DNA of 8,870 nucleotides, taken from NCBI GenBank assembly GCA_036402155.1, contig DASWTL010000148.1:1-8870 (forward strand), in the 5' to 3' direction. The position numbers and the translations under genes are program-made. This DNA is from DASWTL01 sp036402155. GTDB lineage: Bacteria; Bacteroidota; Bacteroidia; Sphingobacteriales; Sphingobacteriaceae. The notes beneath the pieces were generated by a model. That model was not told where the DNA came from. It saw nothing but the letters and a program-made list of their open reading frames with translations, and made no database searches. Position 1 is the first letter of the stretch, and each line of letters starts with the position of its first letter. Positions 1-5,995 of this stretch are shown in pieces.

Positions 1-140
1 TCACTTTAACGTTTGTGAATGCAAAGGCAATTGTGGAAAATAATTTTCTACCCAACTCAACATCTTCCTGGAGTGAAGGCCAATACCGGTTTGGGTTTAC
101 AATTTCCCGAATGTTCACTTTATATAAACCAAAAAACTAA
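1..140 (+). CDS. 3' end of an unidentified gene, possibly an outer-membrane beta-barrel protein (partial)
   Basis: A reading frame open from the window edge (first full codon at base 3) ends at TAA 138-140. It gives about 45 residues ending in QYRFGFTISRMFTLYKPKN. The alternating aromatic and hydrophobic residues near the end resemble the last strand of an outer-membrane beta-barrel, but this is too short to name a family. The main support that it is a real gene is position: its stop lies 4 bases before the ATG of the Rieske gene at 145 on the same strand, as expected inside an operon. A different frame through the same bases would extend the Rieske gene leftward to 19, but that would overlap this frame almost completely. 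The function is not recognised and the barrel idea is inference only. Confidence 0.6.
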   Translation, partial: TLTFVNAKAIVENNFLPNSTSSWSEGQYRFGFTISRMFTLYKPKN

Positions 141-144
141 CTAT

Positions 145-582
145 ATGAAAAGAGATGAATTTTTAACCACGTTCGGCATTGGGCTGGCAGCGGTTTGTAC
201 CGGGTGCCTGGCATCATGCAGTAAGGGCGATGACCCTGAACCAAATAAACCACCCGGAGGTACGCCACCACCGCCACCACCCTCGAAAACAATCAATCTT
301 AATTCCGAAATACAAAATGTTGGAGACTCGAAAGTTGTGGATGGTGTATTAGTTGTAAGACTTGCTACAGGAAATGTGCCGGATTCCTTCACTGCTGTAC
401 AGCTTGCATGTACACATGAGGGAACATCAATTGCTTACAACACCACTCAAGGGAAATTTATTTGCCCCAATCATGGCAGCCAATTTTCAACATCAGGTTC
501 GGTGCTTGTAGGTCCTGCAAGTACATCATTAAAAAAATACACCATAAGCATATCAGGCACAACGCTTACCATAACAGGTTAA
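145..582 (+). CDS. Rieske [2Fe-2S] domain lipoprotein
   Basis: A 145-residue protein expected to bind a Rieske [2Fe-2S] cluster and take part in electron transfer outside the cytoplasmic membrane. Ligand motifs are C89-T-H91 and C107-P-N-H110, followed by GSQF. The two extra cysteines of classical bc1-type Rieske proteins (CTHxGC and CPCHGS) are absent: here the motifs read CTHEGT and CPNHGS, so there is no stabilising disulfide, as in ferredoxin-like Rieske domains. The N-terminus (MKRDEFLTTFGIGLAAV) is signal-like, with a weak resemblance to a Tat signal, and a lipobox LASC puts the lipidated cysteine at C25. A proline-rich linker with six consecutive prolines (about 31-46) separates the anchor from the domain. 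The start at 145 is chosen because it exposes the signal peptide and lies 4 bases after the preceding stop. The redox partner is unknown. Confidence 0.88.
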   Translation: MKRDEFLTTFGIGLAAVCTGCLASCSKGDDPEPNKPPGGTPPPPPPSKTINLNSEIQNVGDSKVVDGVLVVRLATGNVPDSFTAVQLACTHEGTSIAYNTTQGKFICPNHGSQFSTSGSVLVGPASTSLKKYTISISGTTLTITG

Positions 583-589
583 ACATGGG

Positions 590-656
590 GAAAATGTCAT
601 GCCGGGAATCAGCCGGGGGAGAAGTTTCCTTTAGCTTGAGCCTGGCTGACATTTTT
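590..656 (+). terminator. Bulged hairpin with T-rich 3' side after the Rieske gene
   Basis: The 5' arm AAAATGTCA (591-599), one bulged T, then GCCGGG (601-606) pairs with CCTGGC (641-646) and TGACATTTT (647-655). There is one G-T wobble inside, and 590/656 can add another wobble pair. The loop is about 34 bases. The hairpin starts 8 bases after the stop of the Rieske gene, and T-rich sequence follows its apex-distal end (652-660), which fits a transcription terminator. The long loop is untypical, so it may instead be a dispersed hairpin repeat. Confidence 0.5.
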
Positions 657-697
657 ATTTCAATTAAAATATGTGGTATTGGAGTAAGGGCCCAGGA

Positions 698-730
698 AGA
701 TTTACGAAGTTTTGGAAACTTCGTAAATCT
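698..730. repeat. Perfect palindromic hairpin, 15-bp stem and 3-base loop
   Basis: AGATTTACGAAGTTT (698-712), loop TGG, then its exact reverse complement AAACTTCGTAAATCT (716-730). No T-run follows on either strand, so it is not a classical intrinsic terminator. It may be a dispersed palindromic repeat or a processing or stabilising hairpin. The core ATTTACGAA also occurs at 4440-4448 in the murF-recX spacer. Confidence 0.75.
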
Positions 731-802
731 CTGCTAATCCCGCTGCCCTGTAAAAAAGATACTTTCACTATCGAAATACTAAAAATATTAGTAATTTTGG
801 TT

Positions 803-1369
803 ATGAAATCCTTGTATTTACTTGCCCTGCTCCCACCACCTGATCTTTCAGCTCAAATAGATGAGATCAGGAAAGAATGTTCAGAAAAATTTAAAGTGTA
901 TAAAGCTTTAAGGCCACCTGTACATATCACTCTTTACCGGCCGCTGAGTATGGAAGAAACCTTTGAAAGAAAATTAATTCTATTGATGAAGGAAGTTGGA
1001 TTTGGGGTTAAGCCCTTTATTCAGGAGCTGCAGAATTTCGATGAATTTAATTCCCAGGTAGTCTATATCAAAGCGTTAAAAAATCCTGAACTACTGGAAT
1101 TAAGACAACTGATCGTTTCAGTATTTCGCAAACATCGGATAGATCCGAAAGAGACTAACGGCAGTTTGCCTTTTTTACCTCATATAACTATTGCCTACCG
1201 GGATGTCCTTCCCGAAGTATTTCCACTCATTTGGAATGAATACAAAGATCAAAAATTCAAAAAGAAGTTTACTGTAGACCATTTTACATTGCTTAAACAT
1301 GATCAGAAGCAATGGAATGTGCTTGAAAACTTCAGATTTTTAAAAACGGACCAGCCCGGCTTATTTTAA
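803..1369 (+). CDS. 2H phosphoesterase (2'-5' RNA ligase family protein)
   Basis: A 188-residue protein with the two HxT motifs that define the 2H phosphoesterase superfamily: H41-I-T43 in PPVHITLYRPL and H127-I-T129 in LPHITIAYRD, at the usual spacing of about 85 residues. Members hydrolyse cyclic or 2'-5' phosphodiester bonds in RNA or nucleotides; the exact substrate cannot be told from sequence. No signal peptide is evident despite a hydrophobic start (LYLLALLPPPD), which is the first beta-strand of the fold, so the protein should be cytoplasmic. The ATG at 803 is chosen because the fold begins there; the frame is open back to 671 but the extra 44 residues run through the palindrome at 698-730 and look non-coding. 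Its stop directly abuts the stop of the opposing DUF502 gene. Confidence 0.85.
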   Translation: MKSLYLLALLPPPDLSAQIDEIRKECSEKFKVYKALRPPVHITLYRPLSMEETFERKLILLMKEVGFGVKPFIQELQNFDEFNSQVVYIKALKNPELLELRQLIVSVFRKHRIDPKETNGSLPFLPHITIAYRDVLPEVFPLIWNEYKDQKFKKKFTVDHFTLLKHDQKQWNVLENFRFLKTDQPGLF

Positions 1370-1963
1370 TCAGATGTGTGTTACACCGCCTGAAACAACA
1401 AACTTCATAGCCTCACTGCCGTTCATTTTGAGTGGCTTTACCCTATCCGAATTTACTATAACCAATTGTCCGGCAAACGAATACGAAAATGGAAAATAGA
1501 CAGCTACCTGTCCTTCAAGACCTAGCTTTGTAAGATCTTTTTGTGTTAGAAAACCTATTTTTTTCAGGCCTGTTTCATTAACCTCTACAATCACCGGCTC
1601 ATTGAATTTTTTCTCATCGCCAACAAATGCTTCTGTGAGGTCTTTAATGGAAGAATAAAGAAAATTAAATAATGGCAACCGGTTAAGCCAGCGGATAAAC
1701 CAGTTCCGTATGGGTTCAGTAATAAAGTTGGTGACAACAATTCCGGCAAGCAAAATAATAAGCAGAACGGTCAGAATTCCCAGGCCGGGAATATACATAG
1801 GTTGCCCGGTGGTTGGGTCAACCCATATGGCATCACTCATGTTTAGTGATGTATCAATTTTTGCAACCGTCCACCCAATAAGAAATATAGCCGCACCCAG
1901 GGGAATCACTACAAGCATCCCTTTAACCATGTACCTCAGTAAAGCACCAATTATCTTATTCAT
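1370..1963 (-). CDS. DUF502 family membrane protein
   Basis: A 197-residue protein matching the DUF502 family of bacterial and plant membrane proteins, whose biochemical function is not established. Visible features are a first transmembrane helix at about 12-34, a second at about 60-82 preceded by the PGLG motif (59-62), then the amphipathic LPLFNFLYSSIKDL segment (96-109) and a soluble beta-rich domain with VAVYFPFSYSFAGQLVIV (153-170). Length is typical of the family. The start codon (1961-1963) lies only 2 bases after the stop of murF-alr, so the two genes are almost certainly co-transcribed and probably translationally coupled. This links the protein by position, not by proof, to envelope or cell-wall biology. 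Confidence 0.87.
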   Translation of the reverse strand: MNKIIGALLRYMVKGMLVVIPLGAAIFLIGWTVAKIDTSLNMSDAIWVDPTTGQPMYIPGLGILTVLLIILLAGIVVTNFITEPIRNWFIRWLNRLPLFNFLYSSIKDLTEAFVGDEKKFNEPVIVEVNETGLKKIGFLTQKDLTKLGLEGQVAVYFPFSYSFAGQLVIVNSDRVKPLKMNGSEAMKFVVSGGVTHI

Positions 1964-1965
1964 TG

Positions 1966-4419
1966 TTATTCATAAAAATAAACACGTTTTACCCTTTGCG
2001 ATATCCCGGTAATAATTTCGTAAGGTATCGTATTACAAACCTTTGCTATATCTTCTACCCTCACCTTATCCCCGAAGCAAATAACTTCATCTCCTTCTTC
2101 TGCGTTAATTCCGGTAATATCCAGCATACACATATCCATACAAATATTACCTATTGTAGCCACTGTTTTGCCATTGATCAGCATTTTGCCTACCCCGTTT
2201 CCCAATGCTCTCCTGTATCCGTCGGCATATCCGATTTTAACCGTGCCTATCCTGCTTTCCCTTTCCAATTTACCCATACGGCTGTATCCAACAGTCTCTC
2301 CCGGCTGCAACACCCTGATCTGGGATATGCTTGTTTTCAGCGAAGTTACGGTTTGCAAAGGAGAATTAGTATTTGAGCTTTCTATTCCGTACAATCCAAT
2401 TCCAAGACGAACCATATCCATTTGCGCATCCTGCCAGCGGCTGATTGCTGAAGTATTAGCAATATGCTTTATGACGCTATAATCAAGCTTACTACTGACC
2501 TTTTTAGTAATTGACTCGAAATCGGCAAGTTGCTTACGTGTAAAGTCATCATGCCGGCTATCATCACTTGCCACCAGGTGTGAAAATACACTGATGATCT
2601 GCATGGTATCCGATTCACTTATGCGGTTTAACAGTTCATCGGTTTCCTCGGCGATAAAGCCCAAACGATGCATACCGGTGTCAAACTTAATATGAACCGG
2701 ATAATTTTTGAGTCCTTTACGATTCAGAACCTCTTCCAGCTCATCAAGTATCCTGAAACTATATATCTCCGGCTCCAGGTTATTTTCGATCATCACATCA
2801 AAAGCCAGCAGATCCGGACTCATAACCATGATAGGCATGGTAATGCCAGCCTGCCTTAAGGCTACCCCTTCATCAGCATAAGCCACCGCCAGATAATCTA
2901 CCTTATTAAATTGCAGCAGGTTGGCAATCTCATAACTACCGCTTCCGTATGAGAATGCTTTTACCATGGCCATTACTTTTACACCAGGCTTCAGGTTCGT
3001 TTTATAATAATTAAGATTAAATTCTAACGCATTCAGGTTTATTTCCAGGACGGTTTCATGAACTTTTTGAGTAAGCACCTGACTGATACGCTCAAACTCA
3101 AAACTTCGGGCTCCCTTGATCAGGATAGTTTCGTTCCCAAGTTTTAGCGCGGATATATCATTAAGAAGATCTTCTGTAGAATCATAAAAGTAACTCTCGA
3201 TAGAAAATTTATCCCTAAATCCTGAGATCCGTTGTCCAACTCCTATTAACCGGTCAACGCTTTTATTTTCAAGTAACGGAGCTACGGTATCATAAACCAA
3301 TTCATCTGCACCCGGAATATCAGAAAGTATTAGTGTGCGCCGCAGATGCTGGTTTTGCTGTTTCAGAAAGTCTAAAGCAATAGCAAGAGATGATACATCA
3401 CTAGAGTACGAATCATCGATAATAGAGCAATTATTGATGCCGTTTTTAAGCTCCAACCGCATCTGTACCGGCTGCAGCTTCTCAAGACGTTTATCAATAA
3501 CTTCCGGATCATAACCCATGGCCAATAACGAAGCCCAGCAGATTATTCCGTTCTCAATAGATGCAAAATCAGTAAAAGGTATTACGCATTGTATATCTTC
3601 ACCATCAAACCTGGCACGCAGGAATTGGAATTTATCCTCCAGCACTTCATCGTCAAAAACTTCCAGATCTGCCTTATCGCGGTAGCTCCAGGTAAACTGA
3701 TCCTTACCTGGCAGTTCTCCCGCAAAATTAGCAGTGTATTTAGGAGAATAAATGAAAAGGTCTGAGTCTTTAAAAAGTTTAAGTTTCTCTTCTAACTTCT
3801 CCTCAATATTTTCAAATCCTTCCATATGTGCCTCCCCGATATTTGTTAAAATACCAATGGTAGGCTTAATTACTTTTTCCAGCGCGTCCATCTCTCCTTT
3901 TGTTGAAATGCCGACTTCAAAAATTGCCAGATCGTTCTCTTCATTCATTGCCCACACCGATAAAGGAACGCCAACCTGCGAATTATAACTTTTGGGACTC
4001 CGGACAATATTATTTTCGGCAGCCAGCAACTGGTAAAGCCATTCTTTCACGATTGTTTTACCATTACTGCCGGTAATTCCAATCACCGGATAGTTAAATT
4101 TACGCCGGTGATGGCCTGCCAGGTCCTGCAATGCACGCAGCGTATCCTGCACCAGGAAAAAGTTCGCATCCTGGTAAGGTGATCTATCAAATTCTGGATC
4201 TGATATCACAAAATTCCGTATGCCGGCTTTATACGAGTCATCAATGAAAAGATGACCATCGCGGCGCCCTTTTAAAGCAAAAAACAAGGCTTGCTGAGTA
4301 TCCGTGATTTTTCGGCTATCAGTAACAAGTGTGCGTATAGTGGCTTTAGGATTAGCTGCAAAGGTTTCTGCTGAAAGGGCAGTACTAACTTCATCAATGC
4401 CATACAGAATATGATTCAT
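1966..4419 (-). CDS. murF-alr: Bifunctional MurF ligase / alanine racemase fusion
   Basis: An 817-residue cytoplasmic fusion with two peptidoglycan-precursor activities. Residues about 1-455 are MurF, which joins D-Ala-D-Ala to UDP-MurNAc-tripeptide using ATP: P-loop GITGSNGKT (114-122), YNSQVGVPLSV (145-155), NIGEAHMEGF (193-202) and the C-terminal ligase motif IIDDSYSSD (333-341). Residues about 456-817 are a PLP-dependent alanine racemase: PLP lysine K487 in MVKAFSYG, KFDTGMHRLG with the probably carbamylated K578, R671 in VRLGIGLYG, the catalytic tyrosine Y712 in VGYSRMG, GYADGY (730-735) and CMD (760-762). All key residues of both halves are present, so both domains look active. The fusion is known in Bacteroidota. 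Having racemase and ligase in one chain would place D-Ala supply next to its use. The reading frame is unbroken. Confidence 0.96.
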   Translation of the reverse strand: MNHILYGIDEVSTALSAETFAANPKATIRTLVTDSRKITDTQQALFFALKGRRDGHLFIDDSYKAGIRNFVISDPEFDRSPYQDANFFLVQDTLRALQDLAGHHRRKFNYPVIGITGSNGKTIVKEWLYQLLAAENNIVRSPKSYNSQVGVPLSVWAMNEENDLAIFEVGISTKGEMDALEKVIKPTIGILTNIGEAHMEGFENIEEKLEEKLKLFKDSDLFIYSPKYTANFAGELPGKDQFTWSYRDKADLEVFDDEVLEDKFQFLRARFDGEDIQCVIPFTDFASIENGIICWASLLAMGYDPEVIDKRLEKLQPVQMRLELKNGINNCSIIDDSYSSDVSSLAIALDFLKQQNQHLRRTLILSDIPGADELVYDTVAPLLENKSVDRLIGVGQRISGFRDKFSIESYFYDSTEDLLNDISALKLGNETILIKGARSFEFERISQVLTQKVHETVLEINLNALEFNLNYYKTNLKPGVKVMAMVKAFSYGSGSYEIANLLQFNKVDYLAVAYADEGVALRQAGITMPIMVMSPDLLAFDVMIENNLEPEIYSFRILDELEEVLNRKGLKNYPVHIKFDTGMHRLGFIAEETDELLNRISESDTMQIISVFSHLVASDDSRHDDFTRKQLADFESITKKVSSKLDYSVIKHIANTSAISRWQDAQMDMVRLGIGLYGIESSNTNSPLQTVTSLKTSISQIRVLQPGETVGYSRMGKLERESRIGTVKIGYADGYRRALGNGVGKMLINGKTVATIGNICMDMCMLDITGINAEEGDEVICFGDKVRVEDIAKVCNTIPYEIITGISQRVKRVYFYE

Positions 4420-4462
4420 ACAGGACGAATTTCAAGAAAATTTACGAATTTCATGGTTAAAG
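4420..4462. promoter_or_regulatory. Divergent 43-base spacer with a 10-base direct repeat
   Basis: The only sequence between the start codons of murF-alr (- strand) and recX (+ strand). It contains ACGAATTTCA twice, at 4425-4434 and 4444-4453, 19 bases start to start, close to two helical turns. The second copy reaches to within 9 bases of the recX ATG. It must carry promoter elements for at least one gene unless these lie inside the coding regions. The repeat is a candidate operator or duplicated promoter element; I see no clear TAnnTTTG box here. Confidence 0.4.
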
Positions 4463-4954
4463 ATGGAAATACAGCAAAAGCCGCAAAAGTATCTCAGCAA
4501 ATTGCAGGCCAGGGAAAAAATAGAGCATTATTGCGCTTATCAGGAACGTTCGCAAAAGGAAGTACGGAATAAGCTTTACGAAATAGGTTTGAAAAATAGC
4601 GCCGAGGTGGAAGAGATCATTTCCGACCTGATACAAAACAACTTTCTGAACGAAGGGCGGTTTGCCCTTGCCTATACCCGTGGTAAATTCAGGATGAAGC
4701 AATGGGGACGAATGAAGATAAAACAAGGTTTGAAGCTTAAAGGGATTACCGGACGGTTGCTAAAAATAGCTTTATCATCTATTGATGAGGAGCAATACAT
4801 TCAAACATTAGCCCTTATATTGGAAAAGAAAAACGAGAAAATCTCAGAAAAAGACCCTTATAAACGCCGGTATAAGTTATCTCAATATGGCATGCTCCGC
4901 GGATTCGAGCCCGATATCATTGCAGAAGTATTGAAAGACAGCCTTTTAGATTAA
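4463..4954 (+). CDS. recX: RecX family regulatory protein
   Basis: A 163-residue, strongly basic, all-helical protein matching RecX, which binds RecA filaments and modulates recombination and the SOS response in the cytoplasm. Family signatures include CAYQERSQKEVRNKLYEIG (24-42), the ISDLIQNNFLNEGRFALAY block (53-71), and WGRMKIKQGLKLKGI (81-95) followed by a third, more divergent helical repeat to the end. Length is normal for the family. recA is not in the window, as is common for Bacteroidota. The ATG at 4463 was taken because an upstream ATG at 4453 is in another frame. The gene ends 23 bases before the promoter of the tRNA region. Confidence 0.87.
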   Translation: MEIQQKPQKYLSKLQAREKIEHYCAYQERSQKEVRNKLYEIGLKNSAEVEEIISDLIQNNFLNEGRFALAYTRGKFRMKQWGRMKIKQGLKLKGITGRLLKIALSSIDEEQYIQTLALILEKKNEKISEKDPYKRRYKLSQYGMLRGFEPDIIAEVLKDSLLD

Positions 4955-4977
4955 ATTCAAAAATTCATAAAAATTGC

Positions 4978-5007
4978 TTGACGGAATTGCATTTCTGTCT
5001 ATATTTG
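4978..5007 (+). promoter_or_regulatory. Strong Bacteroidota-type tRNA promoter
   Basis: TTG at 4978-4980, a 19-base spacer, then TATATTTG at 5000-5007, which fits the Bacteroidota sigma consensus (TTTG/TTG at -33, TAnnTTTG at -7). Transcription should begin at about 5012-5014, a few bases before the tRNA-Gly-like 5' end at 5020. It therefore appears to be the original promoter of the tRNA-Gly/tRNA-Leu operon, now 324 bases upstream of the intact tRNA-Gly. Confidence 0.75.
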
Positions 5008-5017
5008 CACTCACCAA

Positions 5018-5045
5018 ATGCGAAAGTAGCTCAGTTGGTAGAGCA
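5018..5045 (+). repeat. 28-base direct repeat, copy 1 (tRNA-Gly 5' end)
   Basis: Identical over 28 bases to 5330-5357, with a 312-base offset. It covers tRNA positions 1-26 (acceptor 5' strand and whole D arm) plus the two preceding bases AT. The two copies bracket the GIY-YIG module. Confidence 0.95.
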
Positions 5046-5072
5046 TCCCGAAGCAAGTTCGGGAGGGTCGCG
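5020..5072 (+). pseudogene. Truncated tRNA-Gly copy with a replaced anticodon arm
   Basis: Positions 1-26 of tRNA-Gly are intact (acceptor 5' strand GCGAAAG, TA, D arm). Then, in place of the 17-base anticodon arm CGACC-TTGCCAA-GGTCG, there is a 19-base hairpin TCCCGAAGCAAGTTCGGGA (5046-5064; 6-bp stem, 7-base loop without T33). The variable loop and start of the T stem, GGGTCGCG (5065-5072), again match the intact tRNA exactly. The T arm and acceptor 3' strand are missing, so it cannot mature into a tRNA. It sits directly behind the strong promoter and should be transcribed. Confidence 0.8.
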
Positions 5073-5086
5073 TAAAAGTTCTTTAA

Positions 5087-5406
<320 letters not shown>

Positions 5407-5407
<1 letters not shown>

Positions 5408-5431
5408 AATGCCTTCCAGAGGAAGGCATTT
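5407..5431 (+). other. Hairpin between tRNA-Gly and tRNA-Leu
   Basis: A perfect 11-bp stem AAATGCCTTCC (5407-5417) / GGAAGGCATTT (5421-5431) with loop AGA. Its first base is the terminal A of the encoded CCA of tRNA-Gly. No T-run follows, so it looks like a processing hairpin in the tRNA precursor rather than a terminator. Confidence 0.7.
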
Positions 5432-5453
5432 AATGTTAGAAGGTTAATCACCT

Positions 5454-5538
5454 GCTCAGATGGTGGAACTGGTAGACACGCAGGACTTAAAATCCTGTTC
5501 CCGTTAAAGGAGTGCGGGTTCGATTCCCGCTCTGAGTA
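5454..5538 (+). tRNA. tRNA-Leu (anticodon TAA)
   Basis: A class II tRNA: acceptor GCTCAGA (5454-5460) with TCTGAGT (5531-5537; first pair is a G-T wobble), D stem GTG/CAC, anticodon stem CAGGA/TCCTG around loop CTTAAAA with anticodon TAA at 5488-5490, long variable arm 5498-5513 as expected for leucine, T arm GCGGG-TTCGATT-CCCGC and discriminator A5538. CCA is not encoded, unlike the tRNA-Gly upstream. It reads UUA and UUG. It is probably co-transcribed with tRNA-Gly, 46 bases upstream, and ends right at the terminator. Confidence 0.96.
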
Positions 5539-5539
5539 C

Positions 5540-5580
5540 AACCCCTCTTTACAGTATGTAAAGAGGGGTTTTGTATTTTT
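5540..5580 (+). terminator. Intrinsic terminator of the tRNA operon
   Basis: A perfect 13-bp stem AACCCCTCTTTAC (5540-5552) / GTAAAGAGGGGTT (5558-5570), loop AGTAT, followed by TTTTGTATTTTTT. It lies 1 base after the tRNA-Leu discriminator and should end the promoter-nuclease-tRNA-Gly-tRNA-Leu transcript. Confidence 0.93.
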
Positions 5581-5995
5581 TATACTTCTAAAATAGTCGT
5601 TTTCTGCTTCTAAGGTAGTTTCTGGGTTCGATATTCCTGCCGCCTTAAGGAAGATAGTTTGAGCACAATTTCTTTTTTTAGCTCTGATGTCACGGATTAA
5701 GCGTAGCTGTACAAGTAACGTTAAAGACGTAATGTTACAATCTTATTACTCTTTTTCTTAATCCAAAAGACGTTATAGACTGATGCATTTAATCTTAAGT
5801 CTCAGTAATTTGATCCTTTTGAAGTGTTAATAAAAGTCACAAGATTATTGATATAACCATTGATTATTTTATGTTTATTAAAATCTATTGATTACATAAT
5901 TTGCTTAATACTCGAAAAGTTAAAGATTTTGGGTGATATAGTTTTGGTTTTAATATCTTCATAAACTACCTGATCAAAATCTTATTATTGCAGAT
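5581..5995. other. AT-rich intergenic region after tRNA-Leu, no convincing gene
   Basis: About 415 bases between the tRNA terminator and the HEPN-like gene, without a convincing ORF on either strand. A minus-strand frame is open from 5742 through the terminator into the tRNA-Leu complement but has no start codon in its upstream part; it may be a decayed gene or chance. GGGTTCGAT at about 5624-5632 matches 9 bases of the tRNA-Leu T arm. TAGTTTTG at 5939-5946 fits the -7 consensus TAnnTTTG and could be the promoter of the next gene with a roughly 45-base leader, but no good -33 element is seen at the right distance. Confidence 0.4.

Noticed and set aside
19..144. Upstream extension of the Rieske gene to an ATG at 19
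   Set aside because: It overlaps another open frame that ends at 140 and looks coding; the start at 145 gives a proper lipoprotein signal and 4-base operon spacing.
792..799. TAATTTTG as a -7 promoter box of the 2H gene
   Set aside because: It matches TAnnTTTG, but transcription would start at about the ATG itself (leaderless) and no -33 element is seen; the match is likely by chance in AT-rich sequence.
671..802. Upstream extension of the 2H phosphoesterase to 671
   Set aside because: The added residues read through the perfect palindrome at 698-730 and the domain fold starts at the Met encoded at 803.
1963..2482. Plus-strand frames opposite murF-alr (1963-2376, 2168-2482)
   Set aside because: They are shadows of a conserved racemase domain with all catalytic residues on the minus strand.
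5624..5632. GGGTTCGAT as an attachment site copied from tRNA-Leu
   Set aside because: Only 9 bases of the common T-arm sequence match, too short to claim an att site, and no integrase gene is in the window.
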